Part shown: positions 40,562-50,643 of the stretch, in pieces
How the letters are laid out: every line of letters begins with the position of its first letter
Position numbering within the stretch: position 1 is the first letter of the stretch
Assembly (NCBI GenBank): GCA_019638255.1
Contig: JAHBUD010000001.1
Location: forward strand, 124,001-188,000
DNA from: Cyclobacteriaceae bacterium
GTDB lineage: Bacteria > Bacteroidota > Bacteroidia > Cytophagales > Cyclobacteriaceae
Direction of reading: 5' to 3'
DNA length: 64,000 bases
Notes under the pieces: model-generated
Databases searched by the model: none
Seen by the model: the letters and a program-made list of their open reading frames with translations, nothing else
What the model was told of the DNA's origin: nothing
Program-made: the position numbers and the translations under genes

Positions 40562-43500
40562 ATGAGCGAAAAGTATAAAGAACCCCACACCGTTAACTAC
40601 GCACAACTGGCATCCGAAATTCTCGATTTCTGGAAGCGCGAAAAAATCTTTGAAAAATCTGTCTCCAACCGGGACGGTGCCTCAGCTTTTACCTTTTACG
40701 AGGGACCCCCCTCCGCTAACGGAACGCCCGGCATTCACCACGTCATGGCGCGCACGGTTAAGGATATATTCTGTCGGTTTAAAACCTTGCAAGGATACCA
40801 GGTTAAGCGCAAAGGCGGCTGGGATACACACGGACTGCCCGTTGAACTTCAGGTAGAAAAGCAACTGGGCATTACCAAAGACGACATCGGAAAAAAAATC
40901 TCCATTGAAGAATACAATCAAAAGTGCCGTGAAACAGTAATGATGTACAAAGATCAGTGGGATGACCTGACCATGAAAATGGGCTACTGGGTTGACCTGA
41001 ACGATCCCTACATCACGTACGACTCCAACTACATTGAGAGCCTGTGGTGGATACTCAAACAATTGCACGAGAAAGGATTGTTGTACAAAGGCTACTCCAT
41101 TCAGCCTTATTCACCGGCTGCAGGCACGGGCCTAAGTTCGCACGAATTGAATTTACCGGGTTGCTATAAAGATGTGAAGGATACATCGATCGTGGCGCAG
41201 TTCAAGGTAACGCGAAATGAAAAGTCTGACTTTTTATTTAATGCTACCCCGGGTGAAGTTTACATTCTCGCGTGGACCACTACGCCCTGGACACTTCCTT
41301 CCAACACTGCATTAGCCGTAGGCGAAAAAATAACCTACGTACAGGTTAACACATTCAATGTGTATACCTATCAGCCGGTTAGCGTAATCCTGGCGAAAGA
41401 TCTGTTTGGAAAGTATTTCCCGGAAAAAAATAAAGACCTCAAGCTTGAAGATTATAAACCCGGTGACAAAGCCATTCCGTTTGAAGTTGTTCAGGAGTTT
41501 AACGGAAAACAATTGGTTGGCATCCGCTACGAACAGCTTATGCCGTACGTACAACCATTATACGATGTTGATAAAGCCTTCCGGGTGGTTGCAGGGGATT
41601 TTGTTACCACCGAGGATGGAACAGGTGTAGTGCACACCTCACCTACCTTTGGTGCCGATGACTTCCGGGTAGCAAAACAAAACGGCATCCCTGCGCTTAC
41701 GGTGAAAGATGAAGCAGACAATGAAGTGCCTACAGTTGATCGCAAGGGAAAATTCGTAAACGAAATTGGTGCTCAGTTAAAAGCAGGCGTTGATAAATTC
41801 AACATTAAAACACACAAACCCCTAACCGAAAACGACTTCTACGTAAAAAACTATACCGATGAAAATGAATCTCATCCGGATTACAAATCAACGGATGTGA
41901 TCATCTCCATCATTTTGAAAGAAGAAAACAAAGCTTTTAAAGTAGAAAAATATGAACACACCTATCCGCATTGCTGGCGAACGGATAAACCCGTGTTGTA
42001 TTATCCGCTCGACTCATGGTTTATCAAAACCACTGCGTTGAAAGACCGCATGGTTGAGCTGAACAAAACCATTAACTGGAAACCTGAATCGACCGGATCA
42101 GGCCGTTTTGGCAACTGGCTTGAAAACCTGGTCGATTGGAACCTGTCGCGTTCACGCTATTGGGGAACTCCGCTACCGATTTGGAGAACAAAAGATGGAA
42201 AAGAAGAAATCTGCATTGGTTCGGTTGAGCAATTACAAAACGAAATTGCGAAAGCCAGGCAAGCAGGAATCTCAAACCCGGAACACGCAACACGCAACAC
42301 GAAACTTGATCTACATCGTCCCTATGTCGATGAAATTGTTCTGGTTAGCGATTCCGGCCAGCCCATGTATCGCGAAACCGATTTAATTGATGTGTGGTTC
42401 GACAGTGGCGCCATGCCTTATGCACAGTGGCATTACCCATTCGAAAATAAAAACATCTTCAAAAACAGTTATCCTGCAGATTTTATTGCCGAGGGTGTTG
42501 ATCAAACTCGTGGGTGGTTTTTTACGCTGCATGCAATCGCCACCATGCTGTTCGATAGTGTTGCCTTTAAAAATGTAATTTCCAACGGCCTTGTACTCGA
42601 CAAAAACGGAAACAAGATGTCGAAGAGCAAAGGCAATGTGGTAAACCCGTTCGAGACGATTGATAAGTTCGGCCCCGATTTGGTGCGCTGGTACATGATT
42701 GAAAATGCACCCCCTTGGGATAACCTTAAATTCGACTTTGATGGCATTTCCGAAGTTCAGCGCAGGTTCTTTGGAACATTAATCAATACGTACTCCTTTT
42801 TCGCGCTGTATGCTAACATTGATGGCTACGTGAAAGATGAGATGAATAATTCGTTACAAAGCGATCTTACCCATCTTGACCGATGGATTATTTCGAAACT
42901 TCAAACGCTAATCATAGAAGTAACAAAAGCATACGAAGAGTATGAGCCTACCCGCGCAGCACGCGCCATACAGGAATTTGTTAACGATCATCTTTCCAAC
43001 TGGTATGTGCGCCTGAATCGGAAACGCTTCTGGCAACCTTCGCAACGCGGTGAATTGTTTGTCGATAAAAAAGCCGCTTACGATACCCTCTATGAATGTT
43101 TGATGGTAACAACGCAACTGATGTCGCCTGTTGCACCGTTTATTTCGGAGTGGTTGTATAAAAGCCTTACCGATAACATCCGCAACAGCGCAAAAGCCAA
43201 CAACACCCCATTGCAGCATGAATCCGTGCACCTTACCAATTTGGTAAAAGCAGAAGTCAATCGCATGGATGCTGACCTGGAACAATCCATGGATTACGCT
43301 CAACGCATTTGTTCGTTGACGCATGCGCTGCGTAAAAACAGCAAAATCAAAGTGCGCACACCGCTGCAACGGATACTTTTACCAGTGTTGGATGAAAAAT
43401 TTGCCGCACGCATCCGTGGTGTTGAGGAAATCATTAAAGCTGAAGTGAACATCAAGTCTGTTGAATACATTGATGACACTTCCGGATTGCTGGTGAAAAA

Positions 43501-44008
43501 AGTAAAACCCAATTTCGCCAAACTGGGCAAACAGTACGGTCCGAAAATGAAAGATGTATCTGCGGTAATCAATTCCTTTAATCAGGACGACATCAATAGT
43601 ATTGAAAAGAATGGCACGCTTACCAAAGGTGGCTTTGATATCGAGCTGGGAGATGTATTGATATCCTCGGAAGATATTCCCGGCTGGTCGGTAGCCAGCG
43701 AAGGGGGAATAACTGTAGCGCTTGATGTTACGCTTACGGATGATCTTAAGCGTGAAGGCATTGCACGCGACTTTGTTAACCGTATTCAAAATCTTCGGAA
43801 GGACATGGGCCTGGATGTGTTGGATAAAATCGCCATTGAGGTAGAACGCAACGGTGAATCCATGACTTCAGCCATTTCTGAATTTAAGCAATATATTAGC
43901 ACCGAAACACAGGCGGTAAGTCTTGAAATACGGGACAGCGTTAATCATGCAGCAGAAGTTGACATGGATGAGAGTATACTAAAAGTGTTGATACGGGTTA
44001 TTAAATAA
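40562..44008 (+). CDS. ileS: Isoleucyl-tRNA synthetase
   Basis: A class Ia synthetase of 1148 residues, in the long (eukaryote-like) size class. The HIGH motif appears as GIHH in NGTPGIHHVMAR, and the KMSKS loop is KMSKSKGN. Editing-domain features include AWTTTPWTLPSNTALAV, and the anticodon domain follows RWYMIENAPPWDNLKFDFDG. In-frame GTG at 40559 and ATG at 40562 are adjacent; the ATG is preferred. A short variable linker between the catalytic blocks is encoded by a 7-nt tandem repeat (42282-42302) giving HATRNT. lspA begins ten bases downstream. Confidence 0.96.
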   Translation: MSEKYKEPHTVNYAQLASEILDFWKREKIFEKSVSNRDGASAFTFYEGPPSANGTPGIHHVMARTVKDIFCRFKTLQGYQVKRKGGWDTHGLPVELQVEKQLGITKDDIGKKISIEEYNQKCRETVMMYKDQWDDLTMKMGYWVDLNDPYITYDSNYIESLWWILKQLHEKGLLYKGYSIQPYSPAAGTGLSSHELNLPGCYKDVKDTSIVAQFKVTRNEKSDFLFNATPGEVYILAWTTTPWTLPSNTALAVGEKITYVQVNTFNVYTYQPVSVILAKDLFGKYFPEKNKDLKLEDYKPGDKAIPFEVVQEFNGKQLVGIRYEQLMPYVQPLYDVDKAFRVVAGDFVTTEDGTGVVHTSPTFGADDFRVAKQNGIPALTVKDEADNEVPTVDRKGKFVNEIGAQLKAGVDKFNIKTHKPLTENDFYVKNYTDENESHPDYKSTDVIISIILKEENKAFKVEKYEHTYPHCWRTDKPVLYYPLDSWFIKTTALKDRMVELNKTINWKPESTGSGRFGNWLENLVDWNLSRSRYWGTPLPIWRTKDGKEEICIGSVEQLQNEIAKARQAGISNPEHATRNTKLDLHRPYVDEIVLVSDSGQPMYRETDLIDVWFDSGAMPYAQWHYPFENKNIFKNSYPADFIAEGVDQTRGWFFTLHAIATMLFDSVAFKNVISNGLVLDKNGNKMSKSKGNVVNPFETIDKFGPDLVRWYMIENAPPWDNLKFDFDGISEVQRRFFGTLINTYSFFALYANIDGYVKDEMNNSLQSDLTHLDRWIISKLQTLIIEVTKAYEEYEPTRAARAIQEFVNDHLSNWYVRLNRKRFWQPSQRGELFVDKKAAYDTLYECLMVTTQLMSPVAPFISEWLYKSLTDNIRNSAKANNTPLQHESVHLTNLVKAEVNRMDADLEQSMDYAQRICSLTHALRKNSKIKVRTPLQRILLPVLDEKFAARIRGVEEIIKAEVNIKSVEYIDDTSGLLVKKVKPNFAKLGKQYGPKMKDVSAVINSFNQDDINSIEKNGTLTKGGFDIELGDVLISSEDIPGWSVASEGGITVALDVTLTDDLKREGIARDFVNRIQNLRKDMGLDVLDKIAIEVERNGESMTSAISEFKQYISTETQAVSLEIRDSVNHAAEVDMDESILKVLIRVIK
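42282..42302 (+). repeat. 7-nt tandem repeat inside ileS
   Basis: Three consecutive copies of AACACGC (the last ends in A) lie in frame in ileS and encode the residues EHATRNT in a linker. The unit is not a multiple of three, so gain or loss of one copy would frameshift an essential gene. Confidence 0.8.
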
Positions 44009-44018
44009 AGATTACTGC

Positions 44019-44669
44019 ATGAACGCCTTGCGCTATTTTCTTCTTGCCTTTATGGTGGTGGTTATCGATCAGTCATCCAAAATGTTGGTGTTTAATAACA
44101 TGTACCTCCACGAAGAGATCAATGTTATCGGAACGTGGTTTCGCATTCATTACCTGCTCAATCCGGGCATGGCCTTTGGTATTAAGTGGGACAATGAATT
44201 TGGCAAACTGGCCTTAACCATCTTCCGGATCGGGGCGATGTTCGGCATCTCCTGGTACTTGATAAAAATGAATGCACGAGGCATGCATACCGGCTTTTTA
44301 TGGTGTCTGGGCCTGATATTGGGTGGTGCAGTTGGTAACGTAATTGATAGTACATTTTATGGGGTGCTGCTGAACAATGCTCCCATTGATACCCCCACAC
44401 CTTGGTTTCATGGCCAGGTAATCGATATGCTCTACTTCCCGATTTTTGATTTCGTGTGGCCGGAGTGGGTTCCATTTTTTGGAGGGCGCTACTTCGAGTT
44501 CTTCAGCCCCGTGTTTAACATAGCCGACTCCTCAATATTTCTCGGAGTCGTTATCATATTGATTTTTCAGAAAAAGTTTTTCCACGAAAAATTGCATGAG
44601 CCGGTCGAATCTCCGGTGAGCATGGATCAGCCTGCAGAAAAACCTTCAGAAGAAGGCGCATCGCTTTAG
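44019..44669 (+). CDS. lspA: Lipoprotein signal peptidase (signal peptidase II)
   Basis: A 216-residue inner-membrane aspartic protease that removes signal peptides from lipidated prolipoproteins. It has four hydrophobic helices. The conserved motifs are NPGMAFGIKW, GGAVGNVIDS (D110), VIDMLYF with catalytic D136, and FNIADSS with catalytic D170. It is longer than E. coli LspA (164 residues) through an inserted loop of about 25 residues (FVWPEWVPFFGGRYFEFF) and a C-terminal Pro/Glu-rich tail, both usual in Bacteroidota. It starts ten bases after ileS, so the two are probably co-transcribed, as in many bacteria. Confidence 0.95.
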   Translation: MNALRYFLLAFMVVVIDQSSKMLVFNNMYLHEEINVIGTWFRIHYLLNPGMAFGIKWDNEFGKLALTIFRIGAMFGISWYLIKMNARGMHTGFLWCLGLILGGAVGNVIDSTFYGVLLNNAPIDTPTPWFHGQVIDMLYFPIFDFVWPEWVPFFGGRYFEFFSPVFNIADSSIFLGVVIILIFQKKFFHEKLHEPVESPVSMDQPAEKPSEEGASL

Positions 44670-44713
44670 GTTGTTTATTATTTTTAGGTGATAATTATTT
44701 CCAATCTATTTGC

Positions 44714-44744
44714 AGAGGCCCGAAGAATTTCGGGCCTCTAATTT
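44714..44744. terminator. Bidirectional terminator between lspA and the permease gene
   Basis: AGAGGCCCGAA (44714-44724) and TTCGGGCCTCT (44729-44739) form an 11-bp stem with a four-base loop, followed on the plus strand by AATTTTT. Its position between convergent stop codons fits a shared terminator. Confidence 0.85.
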
Positions 44745-44746
44745 TT

Positions 44747-47155
44747 CTATTCATACCGCAGCGACTTGGCGGGATTAATCCGTGCAGTGCGTAACGCCTG
44801 AAACACAACACAGAGCAGTGCAATAAATAAAGAAGTTGCCCCGGCCCCAACAAAGATCCAAACACTTAACTCTACCCGGAAGGCAAAGCCTTGCAACCAC
44901 TGCGAGGCAAAGTACCACGCGGGGAAAACGGCCAGCACCAGGGCAATCAGAACTAATTTTGTAAATTCCATTGAGAGCAGGTTTACCAGGCTAAACTCCG
45001 ATGCGCCCAACACTTTGCGGATTCCCAGTTCTTTCGTCCGCTTCTCAGCCGTAAAGGCCGCTAATCCGATTAAACCAAGTGAAGCAATTAAAATTGCCAG
45101 CACGGTAAACGTAGTGAACAAGTTCCCAAGACGTTGTTCACTTCGAAACAACGCATCAAAATTCTGATCGAGAAACGAATACTCAAATGGTTCATTACCG
45201 GCATATTGCTTCCACAAATCTTCTAATGCGACTACAGCCTCACGGGGGTTGCCATTAATTCGCACTGTCAGATAATTTGCATCATCCTGGTTCAGAAACA
45301 TGGCCAGCGGGCGAACATTATTCCGTAGCGACTCAAAATGAAAATCCTTTACCACGCCAATAATCCGGAAAGGAATACGACCTCCACCATTGAAGCCAAA
45401 TAAATCTTTTCCGACAGCTTCCTTCCACCCTAACTCATTCATGAGTGCTTCGTTTATGATGATCGATGCCGTATCGGATGGGAAATCATGTGAAAAAAAT
45501 CTACCCTCTACCACAGAATAACCCATAGTCTCCACCTGATCATAATCAGCAAAGTACCTTACCACAAGGTGATCTTCCTCCGATCCTTCAATGCGGAACG
45601 GGCTCGCCCCTTCAATATTCATCGAAGGAACTGAATTGGTATAACTTGCTGCTACAACTCCGCTCTGTCGGGTAATAGCTTGTTTTAGTGGTTGTGCACT
45701 TGAGTTTAATTGTCCTGTGTTCGACAATACCAGCACATTATCGCGATTGAGTCCAAGATTTTTATTTTGCACATACTGCATCTGTTTAAAGATTACCGTA
45801 GTAGCAATAATCAATACGATAGAAACCGTAAACTGAAACACTACCAGCCCACTGCGAATAGAGCCGCCCTTCATGCCTTCGCGCACTTTCCCCTTCAGTA
45901 CTTCCGTTACTCGGAAAGAGGTAAGGTAAAAGGCTGGGTAGCTTCCGGCCAGCAAACCCACCACAACAACCACAACCAATAACATGATTAACAACTCTGT
46001 GCTGAGCAAGCTCTGAAATAAAAGCTCTTTACCTGCCAGTACGTTGAAAAAAGGAAGCAAGGCATATACCAGGCCAAGAGCCAACACGGCCGCAATTGCA
46101 CTAAACATAAACGACTCAGCCAAAAACTGTGCAATCAGGTGCCCACTCAATGAACCCAATGTTTTTCGTAACCCCACTTCTTTCGCGCGACCTGCAGAAC
46201 GGGCAGTGGCCAGGTTCATGAAATTGATACAGGCAATAATCAAAATAAAAATGGCGATCACGGAAAATAAGTACACATACTGAATATCACCTTGAGGCTC
46301 AATTTCTGCCTGATAGTTGGAGTGTAAATGAATGTCTGTTAACGGGATGAGTGTATAGCCAAATTTGCTGCCCTGTTGCTTGAACTGTTCAAGCGACATG
46401 CCCATGAAACGCTCTACTTCAGGGCCTATGTATTTAATGGTAAGGTCATCCAGTTTTTCCTTTACTACCGATGTCGATGCACCTTGATGTACTTTGAAAT
46501 AGGTAGCGATGTAGTTGTTCATCCAGATGGGATCGTCAAAAACCGGAGCCGAAACCCCGGTGAGAATAACATCAAATTTAAAATGTGCGTTTGACGGAGG
46601 ATCTTTGGCAATGCCTGTTACCACATACGTAGTTGTGTCGTTACGAACCGTGATAAGCTTGCCGAGTGCTTTTTCGTCTCTGAAAAATTTCTTTGCAATG
46701 CGTTCCGTAAGCACTAAGGTGTTAGGCTCGCGCAATACAAATTTCGGATTCCCCTCAAGGAGCGGAAAATTGAAGAAGGTGAAAAAGTTTGAGTCAGCCA
46801 GAAACACATTGTCTTGCGTAAAGGCTTTCTCACCGTACTTCATTACAATGCCACTGTTTTGTAGAACACGCAATGCACTTTCAACTTCCGGCACTTCGTT
46901 GATTAAGGCTCCGGCCATGGGAGGGCAAGAAACGGCAACGGCTATTTCCTGCGCAGAAAGTTTAGCATCCAGGTTTACCCTATAGGTTCGGTCAGCATCG
47001 GGGTGAAAGCGGTCGTAGCTCAGTTCATCCTGTACATAGAGGGTTATAAACAGGCATGAGGCAATGCCGACTGTTAGCCCCAGAACATTCAAAAAAGCAT
47101 AAAACCGCTGACGGCTGATGTTGCGAAACGCAACCAATAGGTAGTTTTTTAGCAT
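44747..47155 (-). CDS. FtsX/MacB-like ABC transporter permease
   Basis: The 802-residue membrane protein has two MacB-type periplasmic domains and eight or so helices. It starts with FRNISRQRFYAFLNVLGLTVGIAS, and each half has an FtsX-like block. The first block has INFMNLATARSAGRAKEVGLRKTLG, and the second has FTAEKRTKELGIRKVLGASEFSL. This is the large duplicated permease form common in Bacteroidota, associated with lipoprotein or antimicrobial peptide export. No ATPase gene lies beside it in the window, so its energy partner is unknown. It converges on lspA across a terminator. Confidence 0.87.
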   Translation of the reverse strand: MLKNYLLVAFRNISRQRFYAFLNVLGLTVGIASCLFITLYVQDELSYDRFHPDADRTYRVNLDAKLSAQEIAVAVSCPPMAGALINEVPEVESALRVLQNSGIVMKYGEKAFTQDNVFLADSNFFTFFNFPLLEGNPKFVLREPNTLVLTERIAKKFFRDEKALGKLITVRNDTTTYVVTGIAKDPPSNAHFKFDVILTGVSAPVFDDPIWMNNYIATYFKVHQGASTSVVKEKLDDLTIKYIGPEVERFMGMSLEQFKQQGSKFGYTLIPLTDIHLHSNYQAEIEPQGDIQYVYLFSVIAIFILIIACINFMNLATARSAGRAKEVGLRKTLGSLSGHLIAQFLAESFMFSAIAAVLALGLVYALLPFFNVLAGKELLFQSLLSTELLIMLLVVVVVVGLLAGSYPAFYLTSFRVTEVLKGKVREGMKGGSIRSGLVVFQFTVSIVLIIATTVIFKQMQYVQNKNLGLNRDNVLVLSNTGQLNSSAQPLKQAITRQSGVVAASYTNSVPSMNIEGASPFRIEGSEEDHLVVRYFADYDQVETMGYSVVEGRFFSHDFPSDTASIIINEALMNELGWKEAVGKDLFGFNGGGRIPFRIIGVVKDFHFESLRNNVRPLAMFLNQDDANYLTVRINGNPREAVVALEDLWKQYAGNEPFEYSFLDQNFDALFRSEQRLGNLFTTFTVLAILIASLGLIGLAAFTAEKRTKELGIRKVLGASEFSLVNLLSMEFTKLVLIALVLAVFPAWYFASQWLQGFAFRVELSVWIFVGAGATSLFIALLCVVFQALRTARINPAKSLRYE

Positions 47156-47301
47156 AAGGATTTGGGGTTTCCCTTACGGGTTATAGGCTCTGAAACGGAG
47201 CTTTGGGGTTAAGGTTTCGGAATTAAGAAATCTTGAACAGGACTCTGCGGCTCGCTGCGCCAAACTCAGCGTTCTCTGAAGTTCATTGTTCTGCTAACGA
47301 A

Positions 47302-49839
47302 TTACTCCTGGCCCTTCGCCTTCATCAGCGAGAACTCACGGAACCTTCTGTACATGGCCAGGCCAAAGCCTGTCATCAACACTACCGTGCCGATCCACAG
47401 CACATTTACAAAAGGCTTCTCCAACGCTTTAATCACCACCCAATCCTTTTGGCGTGTAAAAATATTCAACGTGAGCTCATCGGTTTCCGGATGGACATTC
47501 ATCAATGAAATCTTCAACCCGAGCTCAGGAATAACGCCCGGTATAATTCCTCCGCGTGATTGTGTTCCGATAATTAAAACAGGCTCAGCAACATAATCCT
47601 GCTTTTCGCCCCGCACGAGCACTTCAGTCTTTATCGCCACAAACGATGAATCAATTTGTTGGCCGGCCAGTTCATAGATCCTTGAAATGTTTTCAATGGT
47701 GGCCACATAGTCATTGGCAAAAAACTGTGCGGTTCGCCTGAGGGTGAGTTCTTCCGGTTCGCTCCAATCGTCCTTGGCCTCCTCCATCATCGGTGCCGAA
47801 ACGTATGTGTACAAATCAAGTGTTGCTTTCCGGTTAATATCGGGTGAAGCCATGTTGCCAAAACGCGGGTTTACCTGCAAGCGAGGGTACTGAACGAAGA
47901 CCACCTTTCCGTTCTTCCGGAACTCGATCTCATAAAAAGTATTTTCCGTAGAAATTTCAAAACGTTCACCTGCCTTGTACAAAAGTTTGTCCCTAAAGGT
48001 GATGTCCTTTTTGGCAATGACCGTGTAGGGATCATCGGTATACTCTATGTCTGATTTCTTTATGTATCCACTTTTATGTCGTGGTTCAAGGCGCTCTCCG
48101 ATGTACTCAATTTCATACCCGGCCATTTCGCGTGGCTCATGAACAAACAGCAGCAGGTTCTCGCGGTTAAATTCATCGCTGAGTTGGCGCGAAATCAACA
48201 TGCCTGTATTGTTGAGTGAAACCACCTTCGAATAGCCGGACGAAAACAAAATGCCCACCAACATAAGCCCCACACCAATGTGGGCAATGGCTCCACCGGA
48301 AAGTGCTGGATTGGATTTTAAAACAGACAACAAAATTTTACCATTCGAAAAAACAGTGAATAAACCAGCCAATAATAAAAGCACGTAACCCACATGATAA
48401 ACACGGGCGATGTTTACGATGATTACCGTTCCCACCGTGGCCATGACAAATGGGACAAACAGTTGATTCGCTAATTCCTTTCTGTCAATTTTCTTCCACC
48501 AGAAAAACTGACCGACTGCCGACAAAAGCCCTACGGCTATGGCAAACCACAATTGAAACTTCGAGAAGTACTCAACCTGATCACCCGGCAGGGCCAAATT
48601 TGAAACACCCCCAAACGATTCGATTAACTGGTTCCATGCGGGGAATGAGGTGGGCACCAACACCTGAAATCCCATTAAACACAACACCGTAGCGCCAATG
48701 AAAATCCAGAACTCTCGCGAGTAGGTTGAAATTTCCTTTTCGGATGAGGGTATCTCCTTCCAGCGCACAATAGCCAAAGCAATGGCGGCCACCATAAAAA
48801 ATAACATGTAAAGCAACAGCTGACCCGATAAACCCAGATCAGTAAACGAGTGCACCGAAGCATCACCCAGCACTCCGCTACGGGTTAAAAATGTTGAGTA
48901 GAGGATGAGAATAAAAACTGCTATAACTAAAATGATGGAAGCTTTAAGCGCGGTTTCACTGTTCTTATAAGTGATCATCGTATGGATGGATGCCACGAGT
49001 ATCAGCCAGGGGACATATACGGCATTCTCCACCGGATCCCAGTTCCAATAGCCTCCAAAGTTTAGTGTTTCGTACGCCCAGTAGCCACCCATTAAAATTC
49101 CCAGGCCCAGCACAGCCCCGGCAAATAACGACCACGGCAACGCAGGGCGCACCCATTCGCGGTAACGCTTTAACCAAAGCCCGGCAATACAAAACGAAAA
49201 CGGAACCAACGTGGCTGCAAAACCCAAAAACAACGTGGGCGGATGGATAACCATCCAGTAATTCTGTAAGAGCGGGTTTAAACCAGCACCATCACGCGGA
49301 ATAAAATCGGGTTGAACCGTGAAGATCGGATCGGGCATGGCATCGCGCAGCAGAATAAAAGGAGAGCTGCCAAACTTCATTTCAAGGCCGGGTATTACCA
49401 CGCCTAAGATCATCGAACCAAGGAATGCCTGAACAGCTGTAAAGACCGTCATAACAGGCCCTTCCCAAAACTTATTGGTGATGATGATTACGATGCCCAG
49501 CACAGCATGCCAGGACATCCACAACAAAAAACTTCCTTCCTGGCCGTTCCAAAAGGTAGATATTAAATAATGCGTGGGAAGTTTTTTATCGGAATGGCTA
49601 TACGCGTAATGATATTCGAAGTAGTGATTCTTGATGATGATGAACAAGGTTACCACAATACCCAGCACCGCTGCGGCATGCACATAGAATCCGATTCGTC
49701 CGTTGAGTAACCATCCTTCTTTCTTGTCGATTTCCTGAACGACCGATGCTTTGAAGTAGGAAAAGAATGAAACCAGCGCAGTGATAAATGAAGTGATGAC
49801 AAAAAAATGACCGAGGTTACCGATGAAATAGTGAATCAT
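47302..49839 (-). CDS. ccmF: Cytochrome c maturation heme lyase CcmF-like
   Basis: A polytopic membrane protein of 845 residues; it probably attaches heme to apocytochrome c with CcmE as donor. The first 560 residues carry about 15 helices. The WWD-type heme-handling motif is GGYWNWDPVENAVYVPW, and further parts are MVIHPPTLFLGFAATLVPF and AHIGVGLMLVGILFSSGYS. A large periplasmic domain follows at about 560-790. A final helix lies at about 805-825. It is the last gene of the minus-strand ccm operon, 86 bases downstream of ccmE. The length exceeds E. coli CcmF (647), as expected in Bacteroidota. Confidence 0.9.
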   Translation of the reverse strand: MIHYFIGNLGHFFVITSFITALVSFFSYFKASVVQEIDKKEGWLLNGRIGFYVHAAAVLGIVVTLFIIIKNHYFEYHYAYSHSDKKLPTHYLISTFWNGQEGSFLLWMSWHAVLGIVIIITNKFWEGPVMTVFTAVQAFLGSMILGVVIPGLEMKFGSSPFILLRDAMPDPIFTVQPDFIPRDGAGLNPLLQNYWMVIHPPTLFLGFAATLVPFSFCIAGLWLKRYREWVRPALPWSLFAGAVLGLGILMGGYWAYETLNFGGYWNWDPVENAVYVPWLILVASIHTMITYKNSETALKASIILVIAVFILILYSTFLTRSGVLGDASVHSFTDLGLSGQLLLYMLFFMVAAIALAIVRWKEIPSSEKEISTYSREFWIFIGATVLCLMGFQVLVPTSFPAWNQLIESFGGVSNLALPGDQVEYFSKFQLWFAIAVGLLSAVGQFFWWKKIDRKELANQLFVPFVMATVGTVIIVNIARVYHVGYVLLLLAGLFTVFSNGKILLSVLKSNPALSGGAIAHIGVGLMLVGILFSSGYSKVVSLNNTGMLISRQLSDEFNRENLLLFVHEPREMAGYEIEYIGERLEPRHKSGYIKKSDIEYTDDPYTVIAKKDITFRDKLLYKAGERFEISTENTFYEIEFRKNGKVVFVQYPRLQVNPRFGNMASPDINRKATLDLYTYVSAPMMEEAKDDWSEPEELTLRRTAQFFANDYVATIENISRIYELAGQQIDSSFVAIKTEVLVRGEKQDYVAEPVLIIGTQSRGGIIPGVIPELGLKISLMNVHPETDELTLNIFTRQKDWVVIKALEKPFVNVLWIGTVVLMTGFGLAMYRRFREFSLMKAKGQE

Positions 49840-49925
49840 GTTGGATTTAGTTGTTCCTGATGCTATAGACTTTTACGATCTATAGTTTTAAATTTAAAAG
49901 ACCCCGAAAGTCTGATGGATAAAAA

Positions 49926-50336
49926 TTAAACACCAGCATTAAGACTTTGTTCCTGGTATTTCGAAGGGCACTTCAGCAGGATTTTCTCAGCATAAAAATC
50001 TTCACCCTTATAACTGCCCACTACCACAACTTTTTCGGAGCGTGTAAAATCCTGTGGCATCGGTTGATTGTAAAATACCTTTTGTTCCTTGCCCCCCTCA
50101 TCGACCATGATGAACGAGAAAGAAACCTTATCCTCGCCCGGCTCAATGCCGATCACTTTACCAGATGAATTTTTTTTCAAATCACCAACAACATGAATAC
50201 TTTTTGATTTCCCAGAAGACGCCATTTGATAAGCCTCTGTAAAGGTTACATAGGTGCTTGCATCATTGGTTGACGATACGATAATGGCTACTGCAACCGC
50301 GATGACAACAATGATAAAGATGTGTGATTTTTTCAT
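49926..50336 (-). CDS. ccmE: Heme chaperone CcmE (CxxxY type)
   Basis: A 136-residue protein with one N-terminal membrane anchor (about 4-20) and a periplasmic OB-fold domain. It carries heme from CcmC to CcmF. The heme-attachment site in E. coli is HxxxY; here the corresponding C-terminal motif is C123-P-S-K-Y127 in LLKCPSKYQEQ, so Cys replaces His. This CxxxY variant is known from archaea and some bacteria and may go with a different heme-handling mode. The gap to the ccmD gene upstream is 91 bases. Confidence 0.9.
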   Translation of the reverse strand: MKKSHIFIIVVIAVAVAIIVSSTNDASTYVTFTEAYQMASSGKSKSIHVVGDLKKNSSGKVIGIEPGEDKVSFSFIMVDEGGKEQKVFYNQPMPQDFTRSEKVVVVGSYKGEDFYAEKILLKCPSKYQEQSLNAGV

Positions 50337-50427
50337 GCCTCTCCCCTGCTTTAATCAGCCTCAAAATTAACCCAAAAAGCATTTAAATCCAGTTACTTTA
50401 ATCACTAGTGATAGGTGCAAAAGAGGG

Positions 50428-50643
50428 CTATTTCAGTCGATTTTCAAGGTGTTTTACTTTTCTGTCGAGTGTAAACAGGTAAACCACTAATCCGGTGAGG
50501 ATGATCAGCACAATGGCAACTATCACATAGATTTTACCTTCCGCACGCATCCCATCAGCCATGGGTACTTCTTGTTGGGCATTCGCGCCATGTCCTAAAA
50601 GAAATAGCAACAATGCAACACTATTTAGCTTCCAGTTTTTCAT
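50428..50643 (-). CDS. ccmD: CcmD family protein
   Basis: A 71-residue protein with a cleavable-like N-terminal hydrophobic stretch (about 6-22, followed by AQQEVPM). A second membrane helix at about 36-57 (IYVIVAIVLIILTGLVVYLF) is followed by a basic tail DRKVKHLENRLK, the usual CcmD pattern. CcmD helps release holo-CcmE. The open frame extends to 50721, but ATG at 50643 overlaps the TGA of ccmC (ATGA), so this is taken as the start. Confidence 0.75.
   Translation of the reverse strand: MKNWKLNSVALLLFLLGHGANAQQEVPMADGMRAEGKIYVIVAIVLIILTGLVVYLFTLDRKVKHLENRLK

Noticed and set aside
42282-42302. CRISPR-like repeat
   Set aside because: The repeat unit is only 7 bases, in a coding region, with no spacers.
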